Below are positions 24,485-34,100 of a stretch of 64,000 nucleotides of DNA, piece after piece. The stretch comes from Agelaius tricolor (taxonomy: Eukaryota > Chordata > Aves > Passeriformes > Icteridae): positions 13,640,501-13,704,500 of the forward strand of contig JALJCS010000022.1 in NCBI GenBank assembly GCA_023055355.1. Reading direction: 5' to 3'. The notes beneath the pieces are model-generated. The model saw only the letters and a program-made list of their open reading frames with translations. It made no database searches and was not told the origin of the DNA. The translations under genes and the position numbers were made by a program. Numbering within the stretch: the first letter of the stretch is position 1; each line of letters starts with the position of its first letter.

Positions 24485-25604
24485 GGGCATCACCAGCACA
24501 CTGTCCACCAGGACAGGAGGGCAAGGAAGGCACAATTGTCATTAGCTGAGACCAATCAATTGTGGGATCAATTAAACAATCTGCTGAGCTGTGGGAGCAC
24601 AGACCCTGCTGATGCCCCTTTACTGCTCCAAGATCATCTGGTTTATTATTTATTTTCCCTGACCCTTCAGACAAGCACTTTGCTTAACTCAGAAATGGGG
24701 AGGGGCATTAAACTTATTTCCCATTTGCTTATTTACAGTAATATAACATAACACCATATAAAATTATATAAAATCATATTACGATAAAATATAAATAATA
24801 CAAAATTATATACAATCTAGCAATATATTAATTATTATATATTATTATATTAACTATTATTAATTATTAATTAATCAATAGTTATATAACATAGTAGATT
24901 AATGTTAAAATAAAATATAAATAATACAAAATTATATGCAATCGATCAATATATTGATTATTATATATTATGATAATTATTATATTGAGCGTTATTAATT
25001 AAGAATTAATCAATAGTTATATAACATAATAATGTTAAAATAATATATAAACAATATGAAATTATAAAATATAATACAACAAATTCTGTATTTCATTTAT
25101 AAGTGGTGCCCAGAGAAGCTGTGGCTCCCCCTGGATCCCAGGGAGGAGCCTAGGATAGTCCTGCTCTCCATTTCTGCATTGGAATTTCTAGTTTCCTTTG
25201 TTTTGTTTTTTAAATTGAAAGTCAAAATGGATTTGTGGGTTTTTCTCAGAAACTGCCCAAAGGAAAGACTTTAATTTTTAAGCAGTTCACTGTTCTGCTT
25301 TCCCCAGGGCATCCCTGGGCAATGGAGGTTTTGGTGCAGCAATTTCAGAGGCTGACATGGAGCACCCTCTGCTCACTGCTGAGACCTCAGCAACAGAAAG
25401 CAGAGGCAGTGACTTGAAAGATTTACTCATTTTTAATTAGTGAGAAGCCAAAACCCATCAGTGCCTCACCTGGGCTCCTCTCCTGTCAGTGCCAGAGAGG
25501 AGAGACCATCAATGCTGCAGTGCTGAGACCTCTCCTGGCCCCTCAGCCACAGCCACTCACCCCTGAGTGAGCCCACACCCACCCGGGACTGCAGTGCCCA
25601 CAAA
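24485..25604. other. Sequence flanking the AT-rich dimer
   Basis: Besides the AT-rich array (24785-25085), unique-looking sequence with no gene. Confidence 0.45.
24785..25085. repeat. AT-rich tandem dimer (~125 bp units)
   Basis: Two full units and part of a third, about 90% A/T, each with AATAATACAAAATTATAT and ending ATCAATAGTTATATAACATA. Confidence 0.85.
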
Positions 25605-26640
25605 CCCCTCTGTGTGCAGAAACCCCATTTATGTACAGAAACCCCCTCTGTGTGCAGAAACACCCTTTATGTGCAGAAACCCCCTTTATGTACAGAAACC
25701 CCCTCTGTGTGCAGAAACCCCATTTATGTACAGAAACCCCCTCTGTGTGCAGAAACCCCATTTATGTACAGAAACCCCCTCTGTGTGCAGAAACACCCTC
25801 TATGTGCAGAAACACCCTTTATGTGCAGAAACCCCATTTATGTACAGAAACCCCCTCTGTGTGCAGAAACACCCTTTATGTACAGAAACCCCCTCTATGT
25901 GCAGGAACCCCCTCTATGTGCAGAAACCCCATTTATGTACAGAAACCCCCTTTATGTACAGCAATCCCTTTATTTCCAGAACTCCCCTTCATGTACAGAA
26001 ACCCCCTCTATGTACAGAAACCCCCTTTATGTGCAGAAACCCCCTCTATGTACAGAAACCCCATTTATGTCCAAAAATCCCTTTATTTCCAGAAATCCCC
26101 TTTATGTACAGAGACTCCATTTATGTCCAGCAATCCCCTTTATGTTCAGCAATCCCCTTCATATCCAGAAACCCCCTTTATGTCCAAAAATCCCTTTATT
26201 TCCAGAAATCCCCTTCATGTCCAGAAATCGCCTTTATGTCCAGAAACCCCATTTATGTCGAGACCCCATTTATGTCCAGAAATCCCCTTTATGTCCAGAA
26301 ATTCCCTTTATTCCCAGAAACCCCCTTTATGTCCAGAAATCCCCTTTATTCCCAACAATCCCTTTTCTTCCCAGAAACCCCCTTTATGTCCAGAAATCCC
26401 CTTTATTCCCAACAATCCCTTTTCTTCCCAGAAACCCCCTTTATGTCCAGAAATCCCCTTTATTCCCAGCAATCCCCTTTATGTCCAGCAATCCCCTTTA
26501 TTCCCAGCAATCCCCTTGATGTCCAGCAATCCCCTTTATTCCCAGCAATCCCCTTTATTCCCAGAAACCCCCTTTATTCCAGCAATAAATCCCTTTATTC
26601 CCAGCAGCAAATCCCGTTTATTCCCAGCAGTGGGGGCAGA
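25605..26640. repeat. 1.0-kb array of 19-bp units
   Basis: About 54 units such as CAGAAACCCCCTTTATGTA, grading from GTGCAG/GTACAG variants at the left to GTCCAG and CCCAGCAA variants at the right. Because 19 is not a multiple of three and the unit lacks stops, all three plus frames stay open (up to 419 codons). Not supported as coding. Confidence 0.93.
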
Positions 26641-27170
26641 GCTGGGCGCTCCCCAGGGCCCCCAGAGCTGAGTCCCCCAGCCCTGGGCAGGCTTGGCCCT
26701 GCCTGTGCCCCTCCTTGGCAATCAGCTGTGCAGGAACAGGATTTTCCTTGCCCTGGGAGCACCCCAGGCACATTGAGATGCTCTGGGGGATGCAGGAGCA
26801 GCGTTTGTTTCACAATAAAGCCATAAAACCACGCAGCTGCAATTTGTAAGGAGATCTGTGCGGAAGATCCAGACACATCAACCTCCAGCTGACTGTGTCT
26901 GAATTATTAAATCAATATTTTATTCTTTTAGGAGGAAAAACATCACATCTGAGGGGAAAATTATTTTTAATACAAACAAAACACGGGCCTTGAAAGGCTC
27001 AGCCTACCGTGCCTACACTCACAGCCCCCTCAGATGGAGAAGGTCTTTATTAAAAATGCTCTTTAAAGTTAAATGAATTCTTGTTTTGCAGGCAGTGCCT
27101 GTTCCAAGCAGAAGCACAGCTTTGCTGTGATTCCAGGGAAAGGCTTTTCTCTTCAAAGGGGAAAAAGGAG

Positions 27171-27200
27171 AAATATATATATATATAAAAAAATAAAAAG
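27171..27200. repeat. (TA)n microsatellite
   Basis: Short AT dinucleotide run followed by A-rich sequence. Confidence 0.85.
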
Positions 27201-27229
27201 ATATTTTGTTTCATGGGGTAAAGCCTGGT

Positions 27230-27400
27230 CTAAGAACTGACTGGTTTGGGTTGGAAATCCCAATCCAGTGCCCCCCTGCCATGGCAGGGACACCTTCCCC
27301 TGTCCCAGGTGCTCCAGCCTGGCCCTGGGCACTGCCAGGGACCCAGGAGCAGCCACAGCTGCTCTGGGAATTCTGATGGTTGATCCCCACCTGGTGTCAT
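27230..27400 (-). mobile_element. CR1 LINE tail
   Basis: TGGTTTGGGTTGGAAATCCC followed by CCATGGCAGGGACACCTTCC. Confidence 0.72.
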
Positions 27401-27734
27401 TGCTTCAAACCCAGCAATGGCCACATTGATTCCAGCAGGTGAGCGTGGAAAAGCTCACTTGGAGAGGTTCCAGTGAGTCCTTCCAGCTCAGCAATGCCCC
27501 AGCAGAGCTGGAGACCCCATGTCCTTGAAAAGCTGCCTGAAAGGTGCAGCTCGAGCAAGCAGGAGAATTTACAAAGACTGGGGTTTTTTCTCTCTAAATA
27601 AATAACAAGCTGAGAAAGGAGTGCCCAGAGAATGTTCAGTGAATTGGCAAAGATTTCTTTGCCTTTTCTGAAATCAAACCCTTCATTTTATCAGCAGCTG
27701 ACTCCAAAATGAGCTGCACAAGGCACTGGGGGGA

Positions 27735-27785
27735 AGGAGATGATCTTTAAGGTCCCTTCCAAGCCAGACCATTCAATGATTGACC
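27735..27785 (+). mobile_element. CR1 LINE 3' end, short
   Basis: Short match to the CR1 end: GGTCCCTTCCAAGCCAGACC then ATTCAATGATTG. Confidence 0.5.
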
Positions 27786-28145
27786 TTGAAAATTATCCCC
27801 AGAGTTAAATATTGGCAAATTATTCACTAATATTAAAGGAGGAGGAAAGGGATGGGGTTGTGGTCTGCACTGAGGGTGAGAGCACAGGATCAGCTCTCTG
27901 ACTGTTCATTATTTCAAAAAAGAACAAAAATAAATCCTTGCTTCTCTCCCAAAGCCAAGCTCTGCTGAGCAGCTGGATGAGGAAATACAACAATCAAAAA
28001 GCAGTTGTAGGCTCTTCCCTCCCTCACGGGTGAAGGGGGAAAAAAGTTCAATTTGGAGCAATTTTGACAAATATGAAGCATCCAGTCAGGGCTGGCAGGA
28101 ACTTCTCACAAACTCCTAAAAGCTCCCAGCCAGCTCCAGCCCCCT

Positions 28146-28269
28146 CTCTGGGAAGGGAAACTGGGAATGCAGAAATGACATTTTTCCTTGCAAAGGGGAC
28201 AGAGTTTTCCCTTTCAAGGAAAAACATCATTTCTGCATTCCCAGTTTTGTCCCATTTCCCTTCCCAGAG
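28146..28269. repeat. Long imperfect hairpin (inverted repeat)
   Basis: The two arms pair over about 50 bp: CTCTGGGAAGGGAAA with its complement at the right end, an 18-bp perfect segment CTGGGAATGCAGAAATGA, then TTTTTCCTTG. There is a roughly 10-nt bulge on the right arm and a loop of only a few bases near 28200. Origin and function are not recognised. Confidence 0.88.
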
Positions 28270-29296
28270 TGGAGACTTTAAACACAAGAGCCTCAGGAAC
28301 CCGTGGGGAGTGCCTGGACCCAGGATGGCTCTGGGAACAGACAATTCCTAGGGAAGAGCTGGGGCAGCAGCAGAGCCAGGGAAACACAAGGTGTGGACAC
28401 TGCCCCGGCCCTTGGGCATAAAGCAGCTGGGATTGCTCACAGAAGCACACCCAGAGCGTCTCTCTGTGCATCCAGGGGAGAAAATTGGGAGTCTCCTGGG
28501 AGCTCTGCCATCATTTGTTCTCATTTCTCTGACTTCTCTTCATTTCTGCTCGGGATTAGCTCTCCCAGCAACGATCACAGCAACAGGGAAACCTGCTCCC
28601 AGGGGGGTGCATGAAAGCAATATTTACCAAAGTAAACCCGAGCAAAGAAATCAAAATATGAAGAACTGAGTTAAAAAAAAACCAAACAAAAAACAAAACA
28701 AACAAACAATCACAAAGTCCTTCAAAAAGAGAACCAAAATGGTTTTAACTCTTGCTCAACCACTAAAAAATCTGTAGCCTTGTTGGGAGGCTGAAAACCA
28801 GAGAAAAAAACCATCCCAAACTGACCAAAACCTCCCAAAATCATCCTTTGCACATCTTCCCATCGCCCACATTGTGCACAGTTTGTTCCCTCAGGATTTC
28901 ACCAAAATGAAGAAAAGCCACACAATATTATCACTTTTGATTTTTGCTCCTGTTTATCTTGGGTTCACACCAAGCCAGCCAAGGGTGCCAGCACACAAAC
29001 TGCTCCTCACAATCCCCAAGCAAAGCCATTATCAGCATTTTATTGGCACATGAGCCAAGCTCAAGCCCTTGGCAGCCCACTCCACCCTAATCTAGCTTTT
29101 AATGACAATTTCCTAATTCTCAGTGCCTTGTCCCCGGGGAGGCAAACCCTGAGCTCCATCTGGAGATACCCTGGGTTCATTCTCCTCCCTGTGATCCAAC
29201 CAACTCCAAATGAAGCTGCTCCCCATGGCCTGGCCTGGCCTGGCCTGGCTGTCTGGGGACCTTCCAGGGATGTCTCTCAGTGCTCTTGGTTGGACT

Positions 29297-29365
29297 GAAA
29301 ACCACTAAAAACCATTAAAAACCATTAAAAACCATTAAAAACCATTAAAAACCATTAAAAACAAT
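29297..29365. repeat. 11-bp repeat AAAAACCATTA
   Basis: Six to seven units of AAAAACCATTA. A short (GGCCT)n run lies at 29225-29250. Confidence 0.9.
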
Positions 29366-30099
29366 CAAATCCATCCCACTCCTTGAGTGTTCAGTGTTTT
29401 TCCAGTTTGAACACTGAACAGAATGCAGCCCTCCAGAAGCCCCAGGGCACTCACCTGAGCAGGAGCAGTTCCAGGAGATCCCTCAGGGATGTGAGACCAC
29501 GGAGCAGCAGCAGGGAGCAATGAAGGCAGCACCTGGGCTGGCCTGGGGCAGGTGGCAGGGCCTGGGACAGCCCTTTCCCTTGTCCCTGCCCACCCCACAG
29601 CCAGGAACCCCTTCCCAGTGTCCCAGTGTCCCACTGACCCTGCCCTCGGGCACTGGGAAGCCATTCCCCCTTGTCCTGCCACTCTGAAGCATTCCAAGCT
29701 CATTTTTCCGAGGCAGCAGAAAGTTCCTTTATGGCCTTGAATATAAAAATATCCAGCACACACCTGAACAAAAACTACTGGGAGTTGGAGAAAGTATCTC
29801 ACTCACTGCAAGCAAACAGAGGTCTATGGATTTAAGGAGCAATAACTTAAAATTTAGGTGTCCTGGGGAAAAAAAAAAAATCACAATCAGAGCATCTTGG
29901 GAGCAGCACAGAGATCTGCTGATGTCCCCCCAGCCACATCCTACCTGTGCAGCCAGAGTGACTCTTTTGTTCCCAATATCCTCAGGTTTCCAATGGATCT
30001 CACTGATTTTGCACACAAATCTTGGCTGGCAGGAGCCCCCTCTGGTTTTCCATCTTTCCAGTAAAAATCATCAGCCCTGTGTCATTTTCCCCATTATTT
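29366..30099. other. Unannotated sequence downstream of TCERG1L
   Basis: No gene or element recognised. Confidence 0.45.
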
Positions 30100-30250
30100 C
30101 CTGGAATCCCAGAGTCTCCTGAGCTGGAAGGGACCCACAAGGATCCAGTCCAGCCCCTGGCCCTGCACAGACACCCCAACAACCCCCACCCTGTCCCTGA
30201 CAGCATTTTCCACTTGAGTTCTGGCAAGAAAACCCAAAACTCTTCAACAA
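30100..30250 (-). mobile_element. CR1 LINE fragment
   Basis: GGAATCCCAGAGTCTCCTGA then GCTGGAAGGGACCCACAAGG. It lies just beyond the distal poly(A) candidate of TCERG1L. Confidence 0.6.
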
Positions 30251-30303
30251 GTTCCACCCCTGAAATCAGGCTTGAAATGCTTCTTAATTACAAAAGTTAA
30301 ATA

Positions 30304-30309
30304 TTTATT
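30304..30309 (-). promoter_or_regulatory. TCERG1L: Candidate distal poly(A) signal AATAAA
   Basis: AATAAA on the minus strand about 730 bases after the stop codon. It would give a 3'UTR of ordinary length that ends just before a CR1 tail. Confidence 0.4.
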
Positions 30310-31038
30310 TATACAAATATGATGAGAAAAATCTCATGCAGACTCTTCACACACAGGAACAGAACCCAAATCCAACTGGGATGGCTTCACCACGGAACTG
30401 GGGTTGGAAGGCTGAGGGGAACCCTGCCCACGGCAAGTTCTGGGCCGGAGAGTTCTCCTATGGAACATGTGCCAAGATTTCCACACTCTTCACCAAGATT
30501 TACAATGAATAGCTGATTACTACTACTCAGAGGACTGGACAGGGACGGATGAGCAGTGGGAGCGGGTCCTGCAGACCACCAGACCCCACACGCTTGGTGG
30601 AAATGCAGAGGTGCCAAAAGATTGCTTGAGATAATTCCCCTAAACGATGGAAATGCCTTGAGATTGCTCTGGATGGCATCTGCTTCTGCTTAATTATAAA
30701 TCTGCATCGGAGTCATAACTTGTGTATATTACAAGTAATTTGCATAATTAAAACAATTAAGGGATCGACATATCATGGCAATTAGAAATGCATCGAACTC
30801 TGGATGTTGTACAAAAGAGAGCTTCAATATGAAACATTAATTCTTTGAGAACAGAATATCCTTCCCATTCCTGCAGAACAGCCTTCCCCACTGCAGCGGG
30901 CGCTGCCCAAACTCCGTCCAGAGGCAGCTTTCCCTGGGACCCCCCTCTCCTGGCGCTGCCCCGGGACCCCGAGCGTCTCCTCCTTCCTTGGAACCCCTTC
31001 CCGCAGGCACGTGTCTTTATTGCCAGCTCCACTCGCTC
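30310..31038 (-). other. TCERG1L: Probable TCERG1L 3'UTR
   Basis: Non-coding sequence directly after the stop codon. Part of it (about 30640-30850) is AT-rich and repeat-free, unlike the surrounding GC-rich repeats. Its extent depends on which poly(A) signal is used. Confidence 0.45.
31016..31021 (-). promoter_or_regulatory. TCERG1L: Candidate proximal poly(A) signal AATAAA
   Basis: On the minus strand AATAAA follows the TCERG1L stop codon after 17 bases. If used, the 3'UTR would be only about 40-60 nt. No clear GU-rich downstream element is seen, so use is uncertain. Confidence 0.4.
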
Positions 31039-31195
31039 TTATCTCATTTTCCGCAGCCTTATCCTGTTTTCCTTGTCCCTCTTTTTGAGGATGAGGATGA
31101 ACTGGTTGAAGAAATGCTCCTGGTCCTTCTTCTTCGGGACGAGGCGGAAGCGCTGGTCCCGGCCGTGCTTCTCGGCGAACTCCTTGAAGGTTGTC
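31039..31195 (-). CDS. TCERG1L: TCERG1L terminal coding exon (FF2 and stop)
   Basis: 157 nt, starting in phase 2 after the acceptor TTTTCCACAG|G. It encodes [20 protein letters not shown], then [20 protein letters not shown], then [11 protein letters not shown] and TAA. FF2 residues include F300, the GRDQRF motif (305-310) and FF at 322-323. The highly basic C-terminus has no further FF domain, which distinguishes the gene from TCERG1. An AATAAA lies 17 bases after the stop. Confidence 0.97.
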
Positions 31196-34100
31196 CTGTG
31201 GAAAAGGCAAAGTCCTTTGGAAAGTTGGAAGGGTGGCCCTGTGGAAAAGGGGACCTGGGCAGCTGGGGCAGTGCCTGCCGCCCCCAGGCTCCTGCCCTGC
31301 ACCCACACCCAGAACCAGGGTGTTCAAAGGGAATTCCACTCTTTAGCCACAGAGACGGGTTCGCTCAATAACAGCTGCTCCTAAGGAGCTCGCTTGGGTT
31401 TCGGGATGGCAAACTTAAATTCATTTGGCTTGGTCTTTCTTGCTAGACCATGATGCAAAAGGTACAAGGGTTGATCTTTGCTGTTTATAGCTCAGTTTTC
31501 ATTATTATTTCATCTTTCCCTTATGGTACGCAGTCTCTATCGCGCCAATGGTGTCTTTACTATTGCCTGTACTGGGACAAGAAAAGGGGACCTGGGCAGC
31601 TGGGGCAGTGCCTGCCACCCCCAGGCTCCTGCCCTGCACCCACACCAACAACCAGGGTATGGAAAAAGGGACTGGGCAGCTGGGGCTGTGCCTGCCACCT
31701 GTCACACACATCTTTCATGGAAAATCCTTTCCTTAGGATTTCTCCTCCTGAGAAGCTGAGAGGGCTCAGGAACAAAATGTACCCAATGGTTATCTGCTGC
31801 TGTGGGATGCAACAGGTGCAGCTGGGATTGGGCTCATGTGCTTGTTTCTAATTCATGGCCAATCACAGCCCAGCTGGCTCAGACAGAGTCCGAGCCACAA
31901 GCCTTTGTTATCATTCTTTCCTATTCTATTCTTAGCCAGCCTTCTGATGAAATCCTTTCTTCTCTTCTTTTAGTATAGTTTTAATATAATATATATCATA
32001 AAATAATAAATCAGCCTTGTGAAACATGGAGTCAGATCCTCGTCTCTTCCCTCATCCAAGAACCCCTGTGAACACTGTCACAGCCAGCCCCAGGCTCCTG
32101 CCCTGCACCCACACCAAGAACCAGGGCATGGGAGTGGGTGACAGGAACGGGATGGAGAATCCTCCTCCTCTTCCTCCTGGAAGAATGGAGAATCCTCCTC
32201 CTCCTCCTCCTGGGATGGAGGAAGGTGACCCCGCAGGAGGGCTCCGGGCACTGGGGCAGCCAGCAAGGATTAGAATGGGATTTCAGAAGGGTTGGTGGCT
32301 GGCAGGAGGCTGCTGAGCCATTAAAGCCACGCTCACAGAGCAGTGACAAGGAGGTTTTATTTCAGCTCCTGCATGTTTTGTATTTCCAAGGCGAGCTTCC
32401 TCCTAGCAGGGTTTTCTACCTTCATTGCCTTTCAGGCTGCGTGCCCAGCTCCTTTCCCCAAGGTGACTCTTTGCTTTTTATTGGAAATATTTGGGATTTA
32501 TTCCTCTCATTGTGTGCCTAAATCAAGGCAGGGAAAGGAGCTTCCTCAGTGCTTTGTTGTCACAGGCAGCTCCCAAAACCCTTCAGGGGTGAAATGCTCC
32601 TGGCCTCTGGGCCAGCACAGCTTTTCCCCTGGGCACTGGGAATATTAGTGCTGGAAGCAGAGTTTGGGTGGGACACCAGCCCAGAATATCCCTAATTGTG
32701 TTGTAAAATGTTTCTTGTAATTACAATTATTCCAGTCCCACGTGCTGTCTGGAGCCATGTGCCCACGCAGGTCATGGTGAATAATTATCTGCATGTTTTA
32801 TCAGAGAAAACAGTAATTTCTTTGTTCCAGCAATTTAACAATATTTACAATATAAACCCCTTTATTTTCATGTAATTTACAAATGAGAGAGCACTGCCCT
32901 AAGCTCTGCCACTGTGTGAGTCTGGATCCACCACTAGAAAAACAAAGTAAAACATAAATTGTGCCTTGCACGCTGTATTTTAATTTAATCACAGAATTGT
33001 GGAGTCACAGAAGGCTTTGGGTTGGGAGGAATCTCAGAGATCATCTTGTTCCAACCTCCTTCCATGGGCAGGGACACATTCCATGAATTTAATGGCATGG
33101 CATTAATGGGAACTTTGAGAAATTATATTTCTCTTCCACCAAAGCCCAAGACTAAATGCAATTTCTGAGTAATTACACCTGCATGTGTAATATGGATGAG
33201 ACTGAACACTGTGGTACTGATTTTCCATAAGTAATGTGTGTTCTATAATCACTGCATATACAGGAATATAAAATAAATGTGCTGTGCAAAGTGGTGCATA
33301 TTCTGAGGGAGAGAGGGAGAGGGGAAGGGACAGGGACAGGGAGAGTGGGAGACACAGATGGAACATTTCCTCTCCCAGGAATACAACAAAATTCTGGAGA
33401 ATACCAGGGAAGAGATGCCACCCCAGCACTGGAAACTGGCATCTTCCTCTTGCTAGGAAGAATTCTGGGCTGCAAAGCTCAGCCTAAATGACAAAGCCAA
33501 GCTTCCCAACCCTTCCTAAGGCAACACCCACCTTGGGGATAACTTGGATTCTTCCAGAAGCTTCTTGAATTCTTCCTTGGCCAACAGCAGCTTGTTCTTC
33601 TTCTCTTTGTACTCCTCCCTCACCCGGGTCTTGACAAACTGCTCGAAAATCTGGCCAGGGAAGGGAGCCAGGACAAGGAGTCATGGGCAAAGCCCCTGGG
33701 GGGCTGTGGCAAGCCCAGTCCTCATCTGCCTCCCCTCGTGCCCAGGAGTTTCCGTCCCATCACCTCCAAGGACTCGGCCCTCTGTCCTGGCAGTAATTGG
33801 GCATTAATTAAAGGGTAGCAGTGCTGGTACTGATCCCAGAGCCCCAGCCTGGTTTGGGCAGGAAGGACTCAAAGCCCAGCCATGGCTGATAAAATGATTC
33901 CATGGCTCCAAGGAATGTCTCTTGATTGACTCATCGTGCCCAGGTGTTGTCCTTGCCCATTCCCTGAAACGAATCCCAAACTCCCTGCTCAGGCTCTTGA
34001 GTAGCCCTTTCCATCCTGGCAGCTCCTCATACATTTTCATTCCTGTGTTTCCTTATTATTTTGTTTCACTTTTTTTTTCCTTAGGAAAGGAGATATTGGA

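Larger units (their letters stand above)
26641..29296. other. Unannotated intergenic sequence
   Basis: Holds the CR1 fragments and hairpin listed separately, plus an A/C-rich run at 28670-28710; no gene. Confidence 0.45.
31196..33531 (-). other. TCERG1L: TCERG1L last intron
   Basis: Contains LTR copy 3 and a CR1 fragment; blocks like GACCTGGGCAGCTGGGGCAG recur at 31250, 31590 and 31670. No other exon seen. Confidence 0.6.

Noticed and set aside
25605..26640. CRISPR array
   Set aside because: Direct head-to-tail 19-bp repeats without unique spacers, in an animal genome.
25567..26826. 419-codon plus-strand frame as a secreted repeat protein
   Set aside because: All three frames are open because of the 19-bp unit; there is no signal peptide and no promoter or splice evidence.
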